NCBI GenBank assembly: GCA_031359995.1
Contig: JANMAT010000050.1
Span: 1 to 22,511 of the forward strand
Direction: 5' to 3'
Origin: JANMAT01 sp031359995
GTDB taxonomy: Bacteria; Actinomycetota; Acidimicrobiia; Acidimicrobiales; Ilumatobacteraceae
DNA: 22,511 nucleotides
The notes beneath the pieces are model-generated. The model saw only the letters and a program-made list of their open reading frames with translations. It ran no database searches and was not told the DNA's origin. Of this stretch, positions 8,720-17,152 are shown in pieces. How positions within the stretch are numbered: the first letter of the stretch is position 1; every line of letters begins with the position of its first letter. Both the position numbers and the translations under genes were made by a program.

Positions 8720-9829
8720 ATGTCCGAAGCCGACCCCCCGGACCGGCGCGTCCCCGATGAGCCGGCGGCGCCCACCACCGACGAACTTCCCGTCACGCCC
8801 GGGCTGTTCGACCAGGACGCGGTGGACGCGGCCGCCGCGGCCAAGGCGCGAGGGCGGCGCCGCACCCAGGTGGTCGTGGCCATCGCCGGCGTGCTGGTGG
8901 CGGTGGGGGTGGCCGCCGGCGTCGGGTTCCTGCGCAACGATCCGCCGGCGCTGATCCGCCGCGACGTGGCCGTGTACGCCGGGCTCGGTGCGTGGATCGA
9001 CACCTACGACTACGTGACCACCTACGCGGGACCCAACCCACCGGTCACACCCGGCACCGTCGACCAGCTGGCGGGGCGAGGCGTGAAGACGATCTACCTG
9101 CAGCCCGTGCGCAACGACGCCAAGACCCCGGGCGGCCTCATCGACGCCGACCTGCTGGCGTCGTTCCTGACGCGCGCCCACGCCAAGAAGATCGCCGTGG
9201 TCGGCTGGTCGACCCCGCGCTTCGTCGACGTGGCCTTCGACCTGGAACGCCTGGTGAAGATCGCCGACTTCGACCACAAGGGGCAGCGCTTCGACGGCGT
9301 CGCCGTCGACATCGAGGACAACGAGTCGATGAGGGACCCGACGACGCGCAGCGCCAACCTGCTGGCGCTCTCCAGGCAGCTGCGGGCCAGGGTGGGCGCC
9401 GACACCGCGCTCGGTGCCATCGTGATGCCGGCGGTGCAGCTCGACATCGTGAACCCTGCGTTCTGGCCGGCGTTCCCGTGGGGCGAGCTGCGCGCCTTCT
9501 ACGACGTGTGGATGCCGATGACGTACTGGACGACGCGCGACGAGACATCGGGCTGGCGCGACGGCGAGCGCTACACGACCGAGAGCGTGCGCCTCATGCG
9601 CGAGCACCTGGCCGACCCCGAGGCGCGCGTGCACCCCATCGGCGGCATCGCCGATGTGTCGACGCCCGACCAGGTCGCCGGGTTCAACCGGGCACTGGCC
9701 GCCACCGGCGCCATCGGCGGCTCGCTGTACGACGTCGCTACCACGACCGAGCCGATCTGGAGGGCGCTGGAGCCACTTCCGAGTGTGCTCACGCCGCTGC
9801 CGGCGCCGACGACCACCGCGGCGGGCTGA
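8720..9829 (+). CDS. Membrane-anchored TIM-barrel-like protein, glycoside-hydrolase-like, function unknown
   Basis: A 369-residue single-pass protein. Residues 1-48 are acidic then basic (ending KARGRRR) and should be cytosolic. Residues 50-71 form one transmembrane helix. The rest is extracytoplasmic. It alternates strand-like and helix-like segments as in a (beta/alpha)8 barrel: VKTIYLQ (122-128), KKIAVVGWSTP (156-166), DGVAVDIEDNES (192-203), LGAIVMPAV, YDVWMPMTYW, VHPIGGIAD, GAIGGSLYDV. The acidic DGVAVDIED strand end resembles the catalytic Asp/Glu position of GH18- and GH25-like barrels, but I cannot assign a family or substrate. The C-terminus is a short Pro/Thr tail. The start at ATG 8720 follows a CAGACT box. 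It converges on the DUF2201 gene with 9 bp between stop codons. Confidence 0.85.
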   Translation: MSEADPPDRRVPDEPAAPTTDELPVTPGLFDQDAVDAAAAAKARGRRRTQVVVAIAGVLVAVGVAAGVGFLRNDPPALIRRDVAVYAGLGAWIDTYDYVTTYAGPNPPVTPGTVDQLAGRGVKTIYLQPVRNDAKTPGGLIDADLLASFLTRAHAKKIAVVGWSTPRFVDVAFDLERLVKIADFDHKGQRFDGVAVDIEDNESMRDPTTRSANLLALSRQLRARVGADTALGAIVMPAVQLDIVNPAFWPAFPWGELRAFYDVWMPMTYWTTRDETSGWRDGERYTTESVRLMREHLADPEARVHPIGGIADVSTPDQVAGFNRALAATGAIGGSLYDVATTTEPIWRALEPLPSVLTPLPAPTTTAAG

Positions 9830-9838
9830 GCGCGCCCG

Positions 9839-10969
9839 CTACACCATCCGCACGACGGTACCCCAGGGGAACTTCTCGTCGTCGAGCCCGCCGGGCGTCA
9901 CCACCCACAGCACGGGGTAGGCCGGCTCGGCGACCGGGAAGTCACCGTGGCCGTCGGTGAGGTACACGGCGACGGTGGTGGCATCGGCGTCACCGTCGTC
10001 GACGAGAGCGAAGAACGGGCGGAAGTCGGTGCCGCCACCGCCCACCGGCGGCGGCAGCTCCCTGCCCGCCGTGAGCGGGTACGGGCCGTGCACGGCGGCA
10101 TCGGCGTACACGAGCGTGGCCTCGATGCCCGGGTACGACGCCAGCAGCGCCTGTAGCTCGGCTCCGAAGGCATCGAGCTCGGTGGTGCTCACGCTGCCCG
10201 AGGTGTCGATGGCCACGTGCACGCGCACGCTGGTGGACTCGAGCGTCTCCAGGTAGAGGCCGCGGTGCACGAGGCGGCGGTCGAACGCGGCGAAGTCGGT
10301 AGGCGTGCGGGTGAGGAAGCGCCACAGCAGCGTGCGCCAGTCGAGCCGCGGTCGCTGGTCGAGCCCGAAGGCCCGCACCACACCACCGGGCAGGGGCCCC
10401 TGCCCGTCGCCGTCGCCCGCGGTGCGCGCCACCACCACGGCGCGATCCACGGCTCCGGCCCAGTGCCGCTCCAGCTGCCGGGCCCGCTGGGCCCGGGCCG
10501 CGCCGTCGGCGCCGGGTTCGAGCAGATCGACCATCACCAACCGCGGGAGACCCGAGGGGTCGCGCCGCTCCAGCAGCGCATACACCTCTTCGACGCTGAA
10601 GTCCTGCAGCGAACCGTCGCGCACGGCACCCTCGGGCAGCTCGAAGCCGTTGGCCGTGAGGATGCCGTTCACGACGATGTCGGCCGCGATGTTCCATCGC
10701 TCGGGGTCGCGGGCGGCGCGCCGGCCGACGTGGCCGAGGGCGGCGTGCAGCACCTCGTGCACGATCACGCCGTCGAGGTGCGGGGTCGAGAGACCGGCCA
10801 TGAACGCCGGGTTCACCAGCACGTCCTGGCCGTCGGTGGCGGCGGTGGGCACGGCGTCGGTGACGACGATGCGGGCGTACAGCGCCAGCGTGGCGAAGAA
10901 CGGCGCGCGGCCGCGCAGGCGCAGCATGGACGCGCTGATCTCACGCTCGATGTCGGTGCCGGCGCTCAC
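9839..10969 (-). CDS. DUF2201-type protein: putative metallopeptidase domain plus VWA-like domain
   Basis: A 376-residue cytosolic protein and the third gene of the AAA+/repeat/VWA operon. The N-terminal domain has a zinc-peptidase-like HEVLH (71-75) in VIVHEVLHAALGH, followed by NIAADIVVN (93-101), which may supply further ligands. The C-terminal domain is VWA-like, with a metal-ion-dependent adhesion site: D255-T-S257-G-S259, T314 in GGGGTDFRPFF, and D339 in YLTDGHGDFP. This arrangement is that of the DUF2201 family, usually found next to MoxR-type ATPases. GTG 10969 is chosen because it overlaps the preceding gene's TGA as GTGA, which implies translational coupling. The open frame does extend further upstream, but only as low-complexity sequence antisense in character. 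Whether the HExxH site is proteolytic is unproven. Confidence 0.9.
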   Translation of the reverse strand: MSAGTDIEREISASMLRLRGRAPFFATLALYARIVVTDAVPTAATDGQDVLVNPAFMAGLSTPHLDGVIVHEVLHAALGHVGRRAARDPERWNIAADIVVNGILTANGFELPEGAVRDGSLQDFSVEEVYALLERRDPSGLPRLVMVDLLEPGADGAARAQRARQLERHWAGAVDRAVVVARTAGDGDGQGPLPGGVVRAFGLDQRPRLDWRTLLWRFLTRTPTDFAAFDRRLVHRGLYLETLESTSVRVHVAIDTSGSVSTTELDAFGAELQALLASYPGIEATLVYADAAVHGPYPLTAGRELPPPVGGGGTDFRPFFALVDDGDADATTVAVYLTDGHGDFPVAEPAYPVLWVVTPGGLDDEKFPWGTVVRMV

Positions 10970-13671
10970 GGGGCGTCGCGGTCGGCGGCGGCCGCGGCCG
11001 CCGCCCGCACGAGGGGATGGGCATCGTGAGCCAGCGCGGCCCGCACCGCTGGCGGCGTGGCCGGATGGCGGGCCAACGCGTACCGCACCGCAGCGTGCGG
11101 CGAACGCACCAGGGCGGGGCGGGCCAGCACCAGCGGCTCGAGCCACGGTGACGATGCCGCCGCCGCGACCGACCACGGCGACGACGAACGCAGACAGCGC
11201 CGCACCAGCGTCGCCGTCGCGGCCCGGCGCTCCGGCCTGGGCAGCGCCGGGTTGCCGAGCGCGGCGCGGCGCACGCGCTCGTCGTGATCGCCGGCGAGGG
11301 CGCTCAGCACGGCCGGATCGGTGCGGGCGTTGCCGGCGACGGCAGCCCGCACGTCACGGTCGTGATCGGTGGCCAGGCGGGCCAGCTCGGCGCTGGCCAA
11401 CGCCTGGTGGGCGGCCACCTCCTGACGCACCTGCCACGCCTCGTCGGCGGCGAGGCGGGCGGCCTGCTCGGTGGTGAGGTCGGGGTGCCCCGCCACGGCG
11501 AGGCGAACGGCGTAGCCGGCCCCGAGAGCGGCGGTGAGCTCGTCAGCGGTGACCGGCTCGCCCCGCAGCACGGCGACCGTGGGCGAGTGCGGACGCGCCC
11601 CACCGTCGAGCAGGGCGAGGCACACGTCGGCGTCGTCGTCGTCGGCTAGCCGCTCCACGAGCTCGGTCGACAGGTCGGCGCGACGGGCGACGCACAGGCG
11701 CACCTGGTTGTTGGCGTCGACGGCCAGTCGGGCCACCACGTCGGGGCGCGTCGTCGGGTGGGCGGCCACGGCCTTGCGGACGTCGTAGTCGCGGTCGTCG
11801 GCCAGCACGTCGAGCAGCAGCGGCCGCGCCGCCCGGTGGGTGGCCGCCTGCTCGCGACGCCGCCACTGGTCGCTGGCCCCCAGCGCTTCGAGCACGGGCT
11901 GCAACTCGGGCGCGTCCTCGGGCAGTCGATCGACCAGCGCCGCAGCGAGCCAGGGCGAGGGGGCCAGCAGATCGACCATCGGGCCGACGCCGGGCGACGC
12001 ACCGTCGAGCAGCGCGGCCAGCGTGGCCGCCCTCATGACCGTGCGCTCGGCACCGACCAGCCGCTGGAGCACGGGCCGGTCGAGCCCACCACGGCGCACG
12101 AACGCGAGGCGCACGTCGTCGCTGTCGGCCCGGCCGGCCAGGGTCACCAACGCGGTCGGCGGCGTCGCCGGATGGGCGGCCACCGCGGCGAGCACGCCCG
12201 AGTGGGCGTCGCCGACCAGCGCGGCCAGGGCCGCGGTGGGGCCGGCGGCGTTGGTCGCCACCGCCAGGCGCACGTCGGCATCGGGGTCGGCGGCCAGCGC
12301 GGTCAGCAACGCGGGGTCGGTGGCGGCGCGGGCCACGGCGGCGCGCACGACGACGGCGCCGTCGGCCGCCAGGCGCCGCCGCGCCGGCCGCGCCGTCGCC
12401 GGGTGCTGGGCCACGGCCTGGCGCACGTCAGCATCGCCATCGGCCGCCAGGTGGTCGAGCACGGCCGGTGGGCACGCCTCGTTGGCGGCCACCGCCAGGC
12501 GCACCCGCCACGCCTCGTCATGGGCGAAGGCGGCGAGCGTGTCGACCGACGCGGCCCGGTCGCGGGCCAGCAGCACCGACGCCAGCGGGCCGAGGGCGCC
12601 GAGCGCGTCGGCCACGGCGGGCTCCAACCGTGGCGTGGTTCCGGGCTCACCGACCGAGGCGCCCGCCGCCGCACGGACCCGCTCGTCGGTGTCGTGGGCC
12701 AGCAGGCCGCGCAACCCCGGCGGTGCGGCCGGGTTGGCCGCCACCGCGGCGCGCACGTCACGGTCGGCGTCGGCGGCCAGCCGGCACAGCTCCTCGAGGG
12801 TGAGGGCGGGGTTGCCCGCCACCGCGTCGCGCTCCTGCCACGGGCTGGCGTGCACCATCCGGGCCCGGGCCGCGGCGGGCAGGTCGTTGCGGCGAGCCAC
12901 CAGCATGCGCCCGTAGCTGCTGGCCATCACCTCGTCGGCCACGGTGTCGGTGAGCGTGCCACCGCCGGCATCGAGCGCGGCCGCGAGCGCGGCCCACTCG
13001 GGGTCGAGGCCCGGGTGGGCGCGTGCGGTGACCCGCACCTGCTCGTCCGGATCGAGGGCCAGGCGGCGCAGCACCGCCGGCTCGGCGTCGCGGTGAGCGG
13101 CCACCAGCCGACGTGACTCGGCCCGGTCAGGGTCGGGCAGCACGGCGAGCAGCCAATGGGGCACGGCGTCGTGCACGAGCAGCTCCACCAGCTCCTCGTC
13201 GTCGACCGCGCCCACCGGGGCCAGCCCCTCGGCATCGAGCGCTGGCAGGTTGGCACCCATCCAGGCGCGCATCGGGGCAGTGGTCGACGGGTTGGCCAGC
13301 ACGGCGACCTGATCGTCGACCGTGCCGTGGCGCAGGGCCCACCAGAGCAAGCCGGCCGAGCACGCCGGCGTGGCCAGGAGCCGGTGGCGCACCAGCGGCG
13401 TGAGATCGCGGGCGAACTCGGCGTTCTCGATCAGGAGCCAGTCGAGCAGGGCGTTGCCGGCCAGCGCGTCGGCATGGGGCGCGGCGGTGCGGTTCAGCGT
13501 GGCCAGCGCCGTGTTCGGGTTGGCGATCACGGCCCGCCGCACGGCGCGGTCGCGATGGTGGGCCAGATGGTCGAGCACCGTCGGCGGCGTGCGGGGGTCG
13601 GCCGCGGTGGCCCGCGCCGACGGAGCCGACGGGGCTGAGGGGGGTGACGGGTCAGGCGTCGGGTGCGCCAT
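10966..13671 (-). CDS. Giant HEAT/LRV-like repeat protein of the AAA+/DUF2201 operon
   Basis: A 901-residue all-helical repeat protein with no catalytic motif that I can see. From about residue 28 to the end it repeats a unit of roughly 23-24 residues with the pattern L-A-x-D-x-D-x-x-VR-x-AVAxNPxxPxxxL. Examples are DPDADVRLAVATNAAGP, DRDVRAAVAANPAAPPGLR and DAHPLVRAAAAAAADRDAP. I estimate more than two dozen units, some degenerate. The repeats match the leucine-rich-repeat variant (LRV) and HEAT class, which builds curved protein-binding scaffolds. The N-terminus (MAHPTPDPSPPSAPSAPSAR) is a disordered Pro/Ser tail. The ATG at 13671 lies 20 bp inside the end of the AAA+ gene, and the TGA overlaps the GTG of the DUF2201 gene. 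A role as adaptor or substrate receptor for the ATPase/VWA pair is inferred from context only. Confidence 0.9.
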   Translation of the reverse strand: MAHPTPDPSPPSAPSAPSARATAADPRTPPTVLDHLAHHRDRAVRRAVIANPNTALATLNRTAAPHADALAGNALLDWLLIENAEFARDLTPLVRHRLLATPACSAGLLWWALRHGTVDDQVAVLANPSTTAPMRAWMGANLPALDAEGLAPVGAVDDEELVELLVHDAVPHWLLAVLPDPDRAESRRLVAAHRDAEPAVLRRLALDPDEQVRVTARAHPGLDPEWAALAAALDAGGGTLTDTVADEVMASSYGRMLVARRNDLPAAARARMVHASPWQERDAVAGNPALTLEELCRLAADADRDVRAAVAANPAAPPGLRGLLAHDTDERVRAAAGASVGEPGTTPRLEPAVADALGALGPLASVLLARDRAASVDTLAAFAHDEAWRVRLAVAANEACPPAVLDHLAADGDADVRQAVAQHPATARPARRRLAADGAVVVRAAVARAATDPALLTALAADPDADVRLAVATNAAGPTAALAALVGDAHSGVLAAVAAHPATPPTALVTLAGRADSDDVRLAFVRRGGLDRPVLQRLVGAERTVMRAATLAALLDGASPGVGPMVDLLAPSPWLAAALVDRLPEDAPELQPVLEALGASDQWRRREQAATHRAARPLLLDVLADDRDYDVRKAVAAHPTTRPDVVARLAVDANNQVRLCVARRADLSTELVERLADDDDADVCLALLDGGARPHSPTVAVLRGEPVTADELTAALGAGYAVRLAVAGHPDLTTEQAARLAADEAWQVRQEVAAHQALASAELARLATDHDRDVRAAVAGNARTDPAVLSALAGDHDERVRRAALGNPALPRPERRAATATLVRRCLRSSSPWSVAAAASSPWLEPLVLARPALVRSPHAAVRYALARHPATPPAVRAALAHDAHPLVRAAAAAAADRDAP

Positions 13672-14668
13672 GGCCGGTGAGACGGGCGTAGTCGGCCACG
13701 AACCGGCGGAACGTGTCGTCGTCGCGGGCCAGCGCGGCGAGGGCCCCGAGCTGGCCCGTGCCGCGCAGGTGGGCGGTCACGTCGGCGACGTAGAGCTGCA
13801 CCCATTCAGGGCTGGCCTGGTCGGCCATCCAGCGCATGGCCCGCAGCGCGCGTTCGGCGTCGTCGGCCCGCAGGGCCAGGCCCAGGGTGAGCGCGTACCG
13901 GGCCGAGGGCTCGGCCGGCCACCTGAGGCCTGCGCCGTCGCCGGCGAGGATCTTGTCGAGATCGGGGAGCGACTCGTAGACGGCGGTGAACGCGTCGAGC
14001 TCCCCGGCGGCGGCCTCGCCGACCGCGGGCGCGATGTCGAGGCCGGCCACCAGCAGGCGCGAGGCCATCTCCCACGAGCGGGGGCTGGGCCACGCCGGGC
14101 GGCGCGTGTCGGCGTTGTGCAGCAGCTGGGGCCGGAAGGCCAAGAAGGCGATGATGCGCTCGTGCACGCCCGCTTCCATCGCGTAGCGGGTGAAGCTCTC
14201 GAGATCGGGTTCCACCTCGAGGTGGATGAACCGGTTGGCCAGCGGGGCCGGCATCTCGTACACCGAGGCGCGGTCCTCCTTGCGGTTGCCGGCCGCCCAC
14301 ACGAACCAGTCGTCGGGCAGCACGTAGGAGCCGACGCGCCGATCGAGGATGAGCTGCTGGGCCACGCCCTGCATCGTGGGCGGGGCCATGTTCAGCTCGT
14401 CCAGGAACAGCACGCCGGCCCCGCCGCGCGGCAGGAACTCGGGGGGCAGCCAACGCGACACCCCGTCGCCCGGCACGGGCAGGCCGCGCAGGTCGGTGGG
14501 GGCCAGCTGGCTGAGGCGGACATCGACGACATCGATGCCGTGCCGGGCGACGGTCTGGGCGACGATCGCGCTCTTGCCCACACCCGGTGGGCCCCAGATC
14601 ATCACGGCTTGTCGGACGCGCTGCCCCACGAGAGTGGCGAGGTAGCGGCCCAGGTCCTGCGGGGTCAC
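13652..14668 (-). CDS. MoxR-type AAA+ ATPase
   Basis: A 338-residue AAA+ ATPase of the MoxR/AAA_5 kind, expected to form a ring that remodels a partner. Motifs: Walker A GPPGVGKS (26-33), Walker B LFLDEL with D90/E91, sensor 1 N128 in WAAGNRKED, arginine finger R146 in LANRF, and sensor-2-like R197 in PSPRSWE. The helical C-terminus (about 200-338) has no added catalytic domain. GTG 14668 is preferred because a TAAGGT box sits 7 nt upstream, and residues further upstream in the open frame are Arg/Pro/Ala-rich non-protein-like sequence. It is the first gene of an overlapping operon with the repeat protein (20-bp overlap) and the DUF2201/VWA protein. The family's usual logic is that MoxR ATPases act on or with VWA proteins; the client here is unknown. 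Confidence 0.92.
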   Translation of the reverse strand: MTPQDLGRYLATLVGQRVRQAVMIWGPPGVGKSAIVAQTVARHGIDVVDVRLSQLAPTDLRGLPVPGDGVSRWLPPEFLPRGGAGVLFLDELNMAPPTMQGVAQQLILDRRVGSYVLPDDWFVWAAGNRKEDRASVYEMPAPLANRFIHLEVEPDLESFTRYAMEAGVHERIIAFLAFRPQLLHNADTRRPAWPSPRSWEMASRLLVAGLDIAPAVGEAAAGELDAFTAVYESLPDLDKILAGDGAGLRWPAEPSARYALTLGLALRADDAERALRAMRWMADQASPEWVQLYVADVTAHLRGTGQLGALAALARDDDTFRRFVADYARLTGHGAPDA

Positions 14669-14675
14669 GGCGGCG

Positions 14676-14681
14676 ACCTTA
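14676..14681 (-). promoter_or_regulatory. -10 box, leaderless promoter of the AAA+/repeat/VWA operon
   Basis: TAAGGT on the minus strand is followed by 7 nt and then GTG 14668, so transcription would begin at the start codon. It implies that the operon is transcribed separately from the upstream aspC-like gene, whose stop is 101 bp away. Confidence 0.5.
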
Positions 14682-14769
14682 CCGGCGGGCTCGGCGGCGC
14701 CGACGTCGCGCCCGATTGCGGGTCGGCGTCGGTTGCCGTGACGGAACCGTCGCCCGGTCGTGAGCGATG

Positions 14770-15960
14770 TCAGCCGAGCAGCTGCTGCACGCGGCGGATG
14801 CCCTCGCCGAGGTCGTCGTCGCCGAGGGCGAACGAGAACCGCAGGTAGCCGGGCGCACCGAACGCCTCGCCCGGCACCACCGCCACCTTGGCCTCGTTGA
14901 GGAGGACCTCGGCGAGCTCCAGCGTGGTCGTCGGCGTCGTGCCGGCGATGGTCTTGCCGAGGACGTCCTTGAACGACGGGAAGCAGTAGAACGCGCCCTC
15001 GGGCTCGGGGCACAGCACGCCGGGCACGTCGTTGAGCATCTTGTACATGGTGCGGCCGCGGCGGGTGAAGGCCTCGCGCATCATGGCGACCGCGCTCAGG
15101 TCGCCCGCCACGGCAGCAAGGGCGGCCCGCTGGGCCACGTTGCACACGTTCGAGGTGGCATGGCTCTGGAAGTTGGTGGCCCCGGCGATGACGTCCTTGG
15201 GGGCGATCATCCACCCGACGCGCCAGCCCGTCATGGCATACGTCTTGGCCACGCCGTTCAGGATGATGGTCTGGTCGGCCAGCTCGGGCACCAGCGTGGG
15301 CATGGACGAAAACCTGTGGTCGCCGTAGGTGAGGTGCTCGTAGATCTCGTCGGTGATGACCCACACGCCGTGCTCCAGCGCCCACCGGCCGATGGCCTCG
15401 GTCTCGGCCGGCGAGTACACCGCGCCGGTCGGGTTCGACGGCGACACGAACAGCAGCGCCTTCGTGCGGGGTGTGCGGGCCGCGTCGAGCTGCTCGACGG
15501 TGACCTTGAAGCCGGTGGTCTCGTCGGTGTCGATGACCACTGCCTTGCCGCCGGCCAGGGCGATGGCCTCGGGGTAGGTGGTCCAGTACGGCGCCGGCAG
15601 GATGATCTCGTCACCCGGGTCGCACATGCAGGCGAACGCCGCGTACACGGCGTGCTTGCCGCCGTTGGTGACGATGATGTTCGCCGCCGTGCAGTCGAAG
15701 CCCGAGTCGCGCTTGGTCTTGGCCGCGATGGCTTCCTTCAGCTCGGGCAGGCCGCCGGCCGGCGTGTAGCGGTGGTTCTTGGGGTCGCGGCAGGCGGCCA
15801 CAGCCGCTTCCACGACGTGGGCCGGCGTGGGGAAGTCGGGTTCGCCGGCACCGAAGCCGATGACGTTCTCCCCCGCCGCCTTCAGGGCCTTCGCCTTGGC
15901 GTCGACGGCGAGGGTGGCGGATTCGGCGATGGCGGCGATGCGCTGGGAGACACGTTTCAC
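14770..15960 (-). CDS. aspC: Class I/II PLP-dependent aminotransferase, aspartate-aminotransferase-like
   Basis: A 396-residue fold-type I aminotransferase, most like the subgroup Ib aspartate transaminases. These transfer the amino group between aspartate and 2-oxoglutarate, giving oxaloacetate and glutamate. Visible residues are N176 in SNPTG, D204 and Y207 in DEIYEHLTY, the PLP Schiff-base lysine K239 in AKTYAMTGWR, and the substrate-carboxylate R374 in YLRFSFA. Length and the opening (MKRVSQRIAAIAESATLAVD) fit the family. GTG 15960 is preferred over an upstream in-frame GTG at 15978, both for this N-terminus and because CAGCAT lies 8 nt upstream. The gene diverges from serC across 19 bp. 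Substrate specificity cannot be fixed from sequence alone; related enzymes act on aromatic or branched amino acids. Confidence 0.9.
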   Translation of the reverse strand: MKRVSQRIAAIAESATLAVDAKAKALKAAGENVIGFGAGEPDFPTPAHVVEAAVAACRDPKNHRYTPAGGLPELKEAIAAKTKRDSGFDCTAANIIVTNGGKHAVYAAFACMCDPGDEIILPAPYWTTYPEAIALAGGKAVVIDTDETTGFKVTVEQLDAARTPRTKALLFVSPSNPTGAVYSPAETEAIGRWALEHGVWVITDEIYEHLTYGDHRFSSMPTLVPELADQTIILNGVAKTYAMTGWRVGWMIAPKDVIAGATNFQSHATSNVCNVAQRAALAAVAGDLSAVAMMREAFTRRGRTMYKMLNDVPGVLCPEPEGAFYCFPSFKDVLGKTIAGTTPTTTLELAEVLLNEAKVAVVPGEAFGAPGYLRFSFALGDDDLGEGIRRVQQLLG

Positions 15961-15979
15961 GGGCTGCAATGCTGGCACA
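15961..15979. promoter_or_regulatory. 19-bp divergent gap with interlocked -10-like boxes for aspC and serC
   Basis: The two GTG starts (15960 minus, 15980 plus) leave only 19 bp. AATGCT on the plus strand, 6 nt before serC, overlaps CAGCAT on the minus strand, 8 nt before aspC; the shared bases read ATGCTG. If both transcripts are leaderless, each -35 region must lie inside the other gene, and the two polymerases would exclude one another. Confidence 0.4.
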
Positions 15980-17116
15980 GTGACGTCGCCCGAGCCTGCC
16001 CGCATAACCATTCCAGCCGACCTGCTCCCCCGCGACGGACGTTTCGGGTGCGGCCCGTCGAAGGTGCGGCCCGAGGCGATGGCCGCGCTGGCCCAGGTCG
16101 GCCAGTCGTGGATGGGCACCTCGCACCGGCAGAAGCCGGTGAAGTCGCTGGTGGGCGACCTGCGCGCCGGTTTGCGCCAGCTCTTCTCCCTGCCTGACGG
16201 GTGGGAGGTCGTGCTCGGCAACGGCGGCTCCACCGCGTTCTGGGACGTGGCCACGTTCGGCGTGATCGAGGCCCGCAGCCAGCACTTGACCTTCGGCGAG
16301 TTCTCCTCGAAGTTCGCCGAGGCGGCTACTGCGGCCCCCCACCTGCACGACCCCGTCGTCGTGTCGGCCCCGCCCGGCACCCACCCGGCGGTCACGGCCA
16401 CCGCGGGTGTGGACGTGTATGCGCTGACCCACAACGAGACTTCGACCGGTGTGGCCATGACTCTGACCCGGCCGGCCGGCGCCGACGACGGCTCGCTCGT
16501 GGTGGTGGACGCCACGTCGGGCGCGGGCGGCCTGCCATGGGACCCGTCGCAGGTGGACGTGTACTACTTCGCACCCCAGAAGTGCTTCGCCTCCGACGGG
16601 GGGTTGTGGGTGGCGTTGTGCTCACCGGCGGCCGTGGAGCGGATCGAGCGCCTCGGTGCCAGCGGGCGTTGGGTGCCGGCGTCGCTCGACGTCCGCATCG
16701 CGCTGGAGAACAGCCGCCTGGACCAGACGTACAACACCCCCGCGCTGGCCACGCTGTTCCTGTTCAACGAGCAGGCGCGGTGGATGAACGACAACGGCGG
16801 GCTGGCGTGGACGGTGGAGCGGTGCCGTCGGTCGTCGAACCACCTGTACTCGTGGGCGGGCGCACGGCCGTGGGCGACGCCGTTCGTGGCCGACCCGGCC
16901 CAGCGTTCGGCGGTGGTGGGCACCATCGACCTCGACGGCGTCGATGCCGCGGCGGTGAACCCCGCGCTGCGGGCCAACGGCATCGTGGACACCGACTCGT
17001 ACCGCAAGCTCGGCCGCAACCAGTTGCGCATCGGCATGTTCCCCGCGGTCGACCCGGCCGACGTGGAAGCGCTGACCGCGTGCATCGACCACGTCGTGGG
17101 CGAGCTGTCGGCCTGA
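15980..17116 (+). CDS. serC: Phosphoserine aminotransferase, mycobacterial type
   Basis: Converts 3-phosphohydroxypyruvate and glutamate to O-phosphoserine and 2-oxoglutarate, the second step of serine synthesis after SerA. The 378-residue length fits the actinobacterial SerC group. Signature stretches are RFGCGPSKVRPE (21-32), GTSHRQKPVK (46-55), VLGNGGSTAFWD (78-89), D177 in VVDATSGAGG, and the PLP lysine K201 in YYFAPQKCFASDGG. Conserved SRLDQTYNTP and NQLRIGMFP follow. GTG 15980 is the only start close to the conserved ITIPADLLPRDGRFG region and is preceded by AATGCT at 6 nt rather than a Shine-Dalgarno. The open frame further upstream is antisense to aspC and can be ignored. The gene converges on the DUF222/HNH gene, with a strong hairpin between them. 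Confidence 0.96.
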   Translation: MTSPEPARITIPADLLPRDGRFGCGPSKVRPEAMAALAQVGQSWMGTSHRQKPVKSLVGDLRAGLRQLFSLPDGWEVVLGNGGSTAFWDVATFGVIEARSQHLTFGEFSSKFAEAATAAPHLHDPVVVSAPPGTHPAVTATAGVDVYALTHNETSTGVAMTLTRPAGADDGSLVVVDATSGAGGLPWDPSQVDVYYFAPQKCFASDGGLWVALCSPAAVERIERLGASGRWVPASLDVRIALENSRLDQTYNTPALATLFLFNEQARWMNDNGGLAWTVERCRRSSNHLYSWAGARPWATPFVADPAQRSAVVGTIDLDGVDAAAVNPALRANGIVDTDSYRKLGRNQLRIGMFPAVDPADVEALTACIDHVVGELSA

Positions 17117-17152
17117 GGCAGCCGTTCAGTTGTCAAGGGGCGCGGTGAGCGC

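Noticed and set aside
8009..9634. The serA minus-strand frame stays open for more than 500 codons upstream of its ATG.
   Set aside because: The extension is antisense to two well-supported plus-strand genes and has Arg/Gly/His-rich composition typical of GC-rich non-coding frames. MARILVTEEI at 8008 is the family start.
10966..13671. Regularly spaced repeats that could suggest a CRISPR or DNA repeat array.
   Set aside because: The repetition is at protein level (23-24-residue helical units in one open frame). The DNA copies are diverged and there are no spacers.
14669..15385. Upstream extension of the AAA+ frame to 15385.
   Set aside because: It is an out-of-frame reading of the aspC coding region. 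The AAA+ protein begins at GTG 14668 with a -10 box and a normal MoxR N-terminus.
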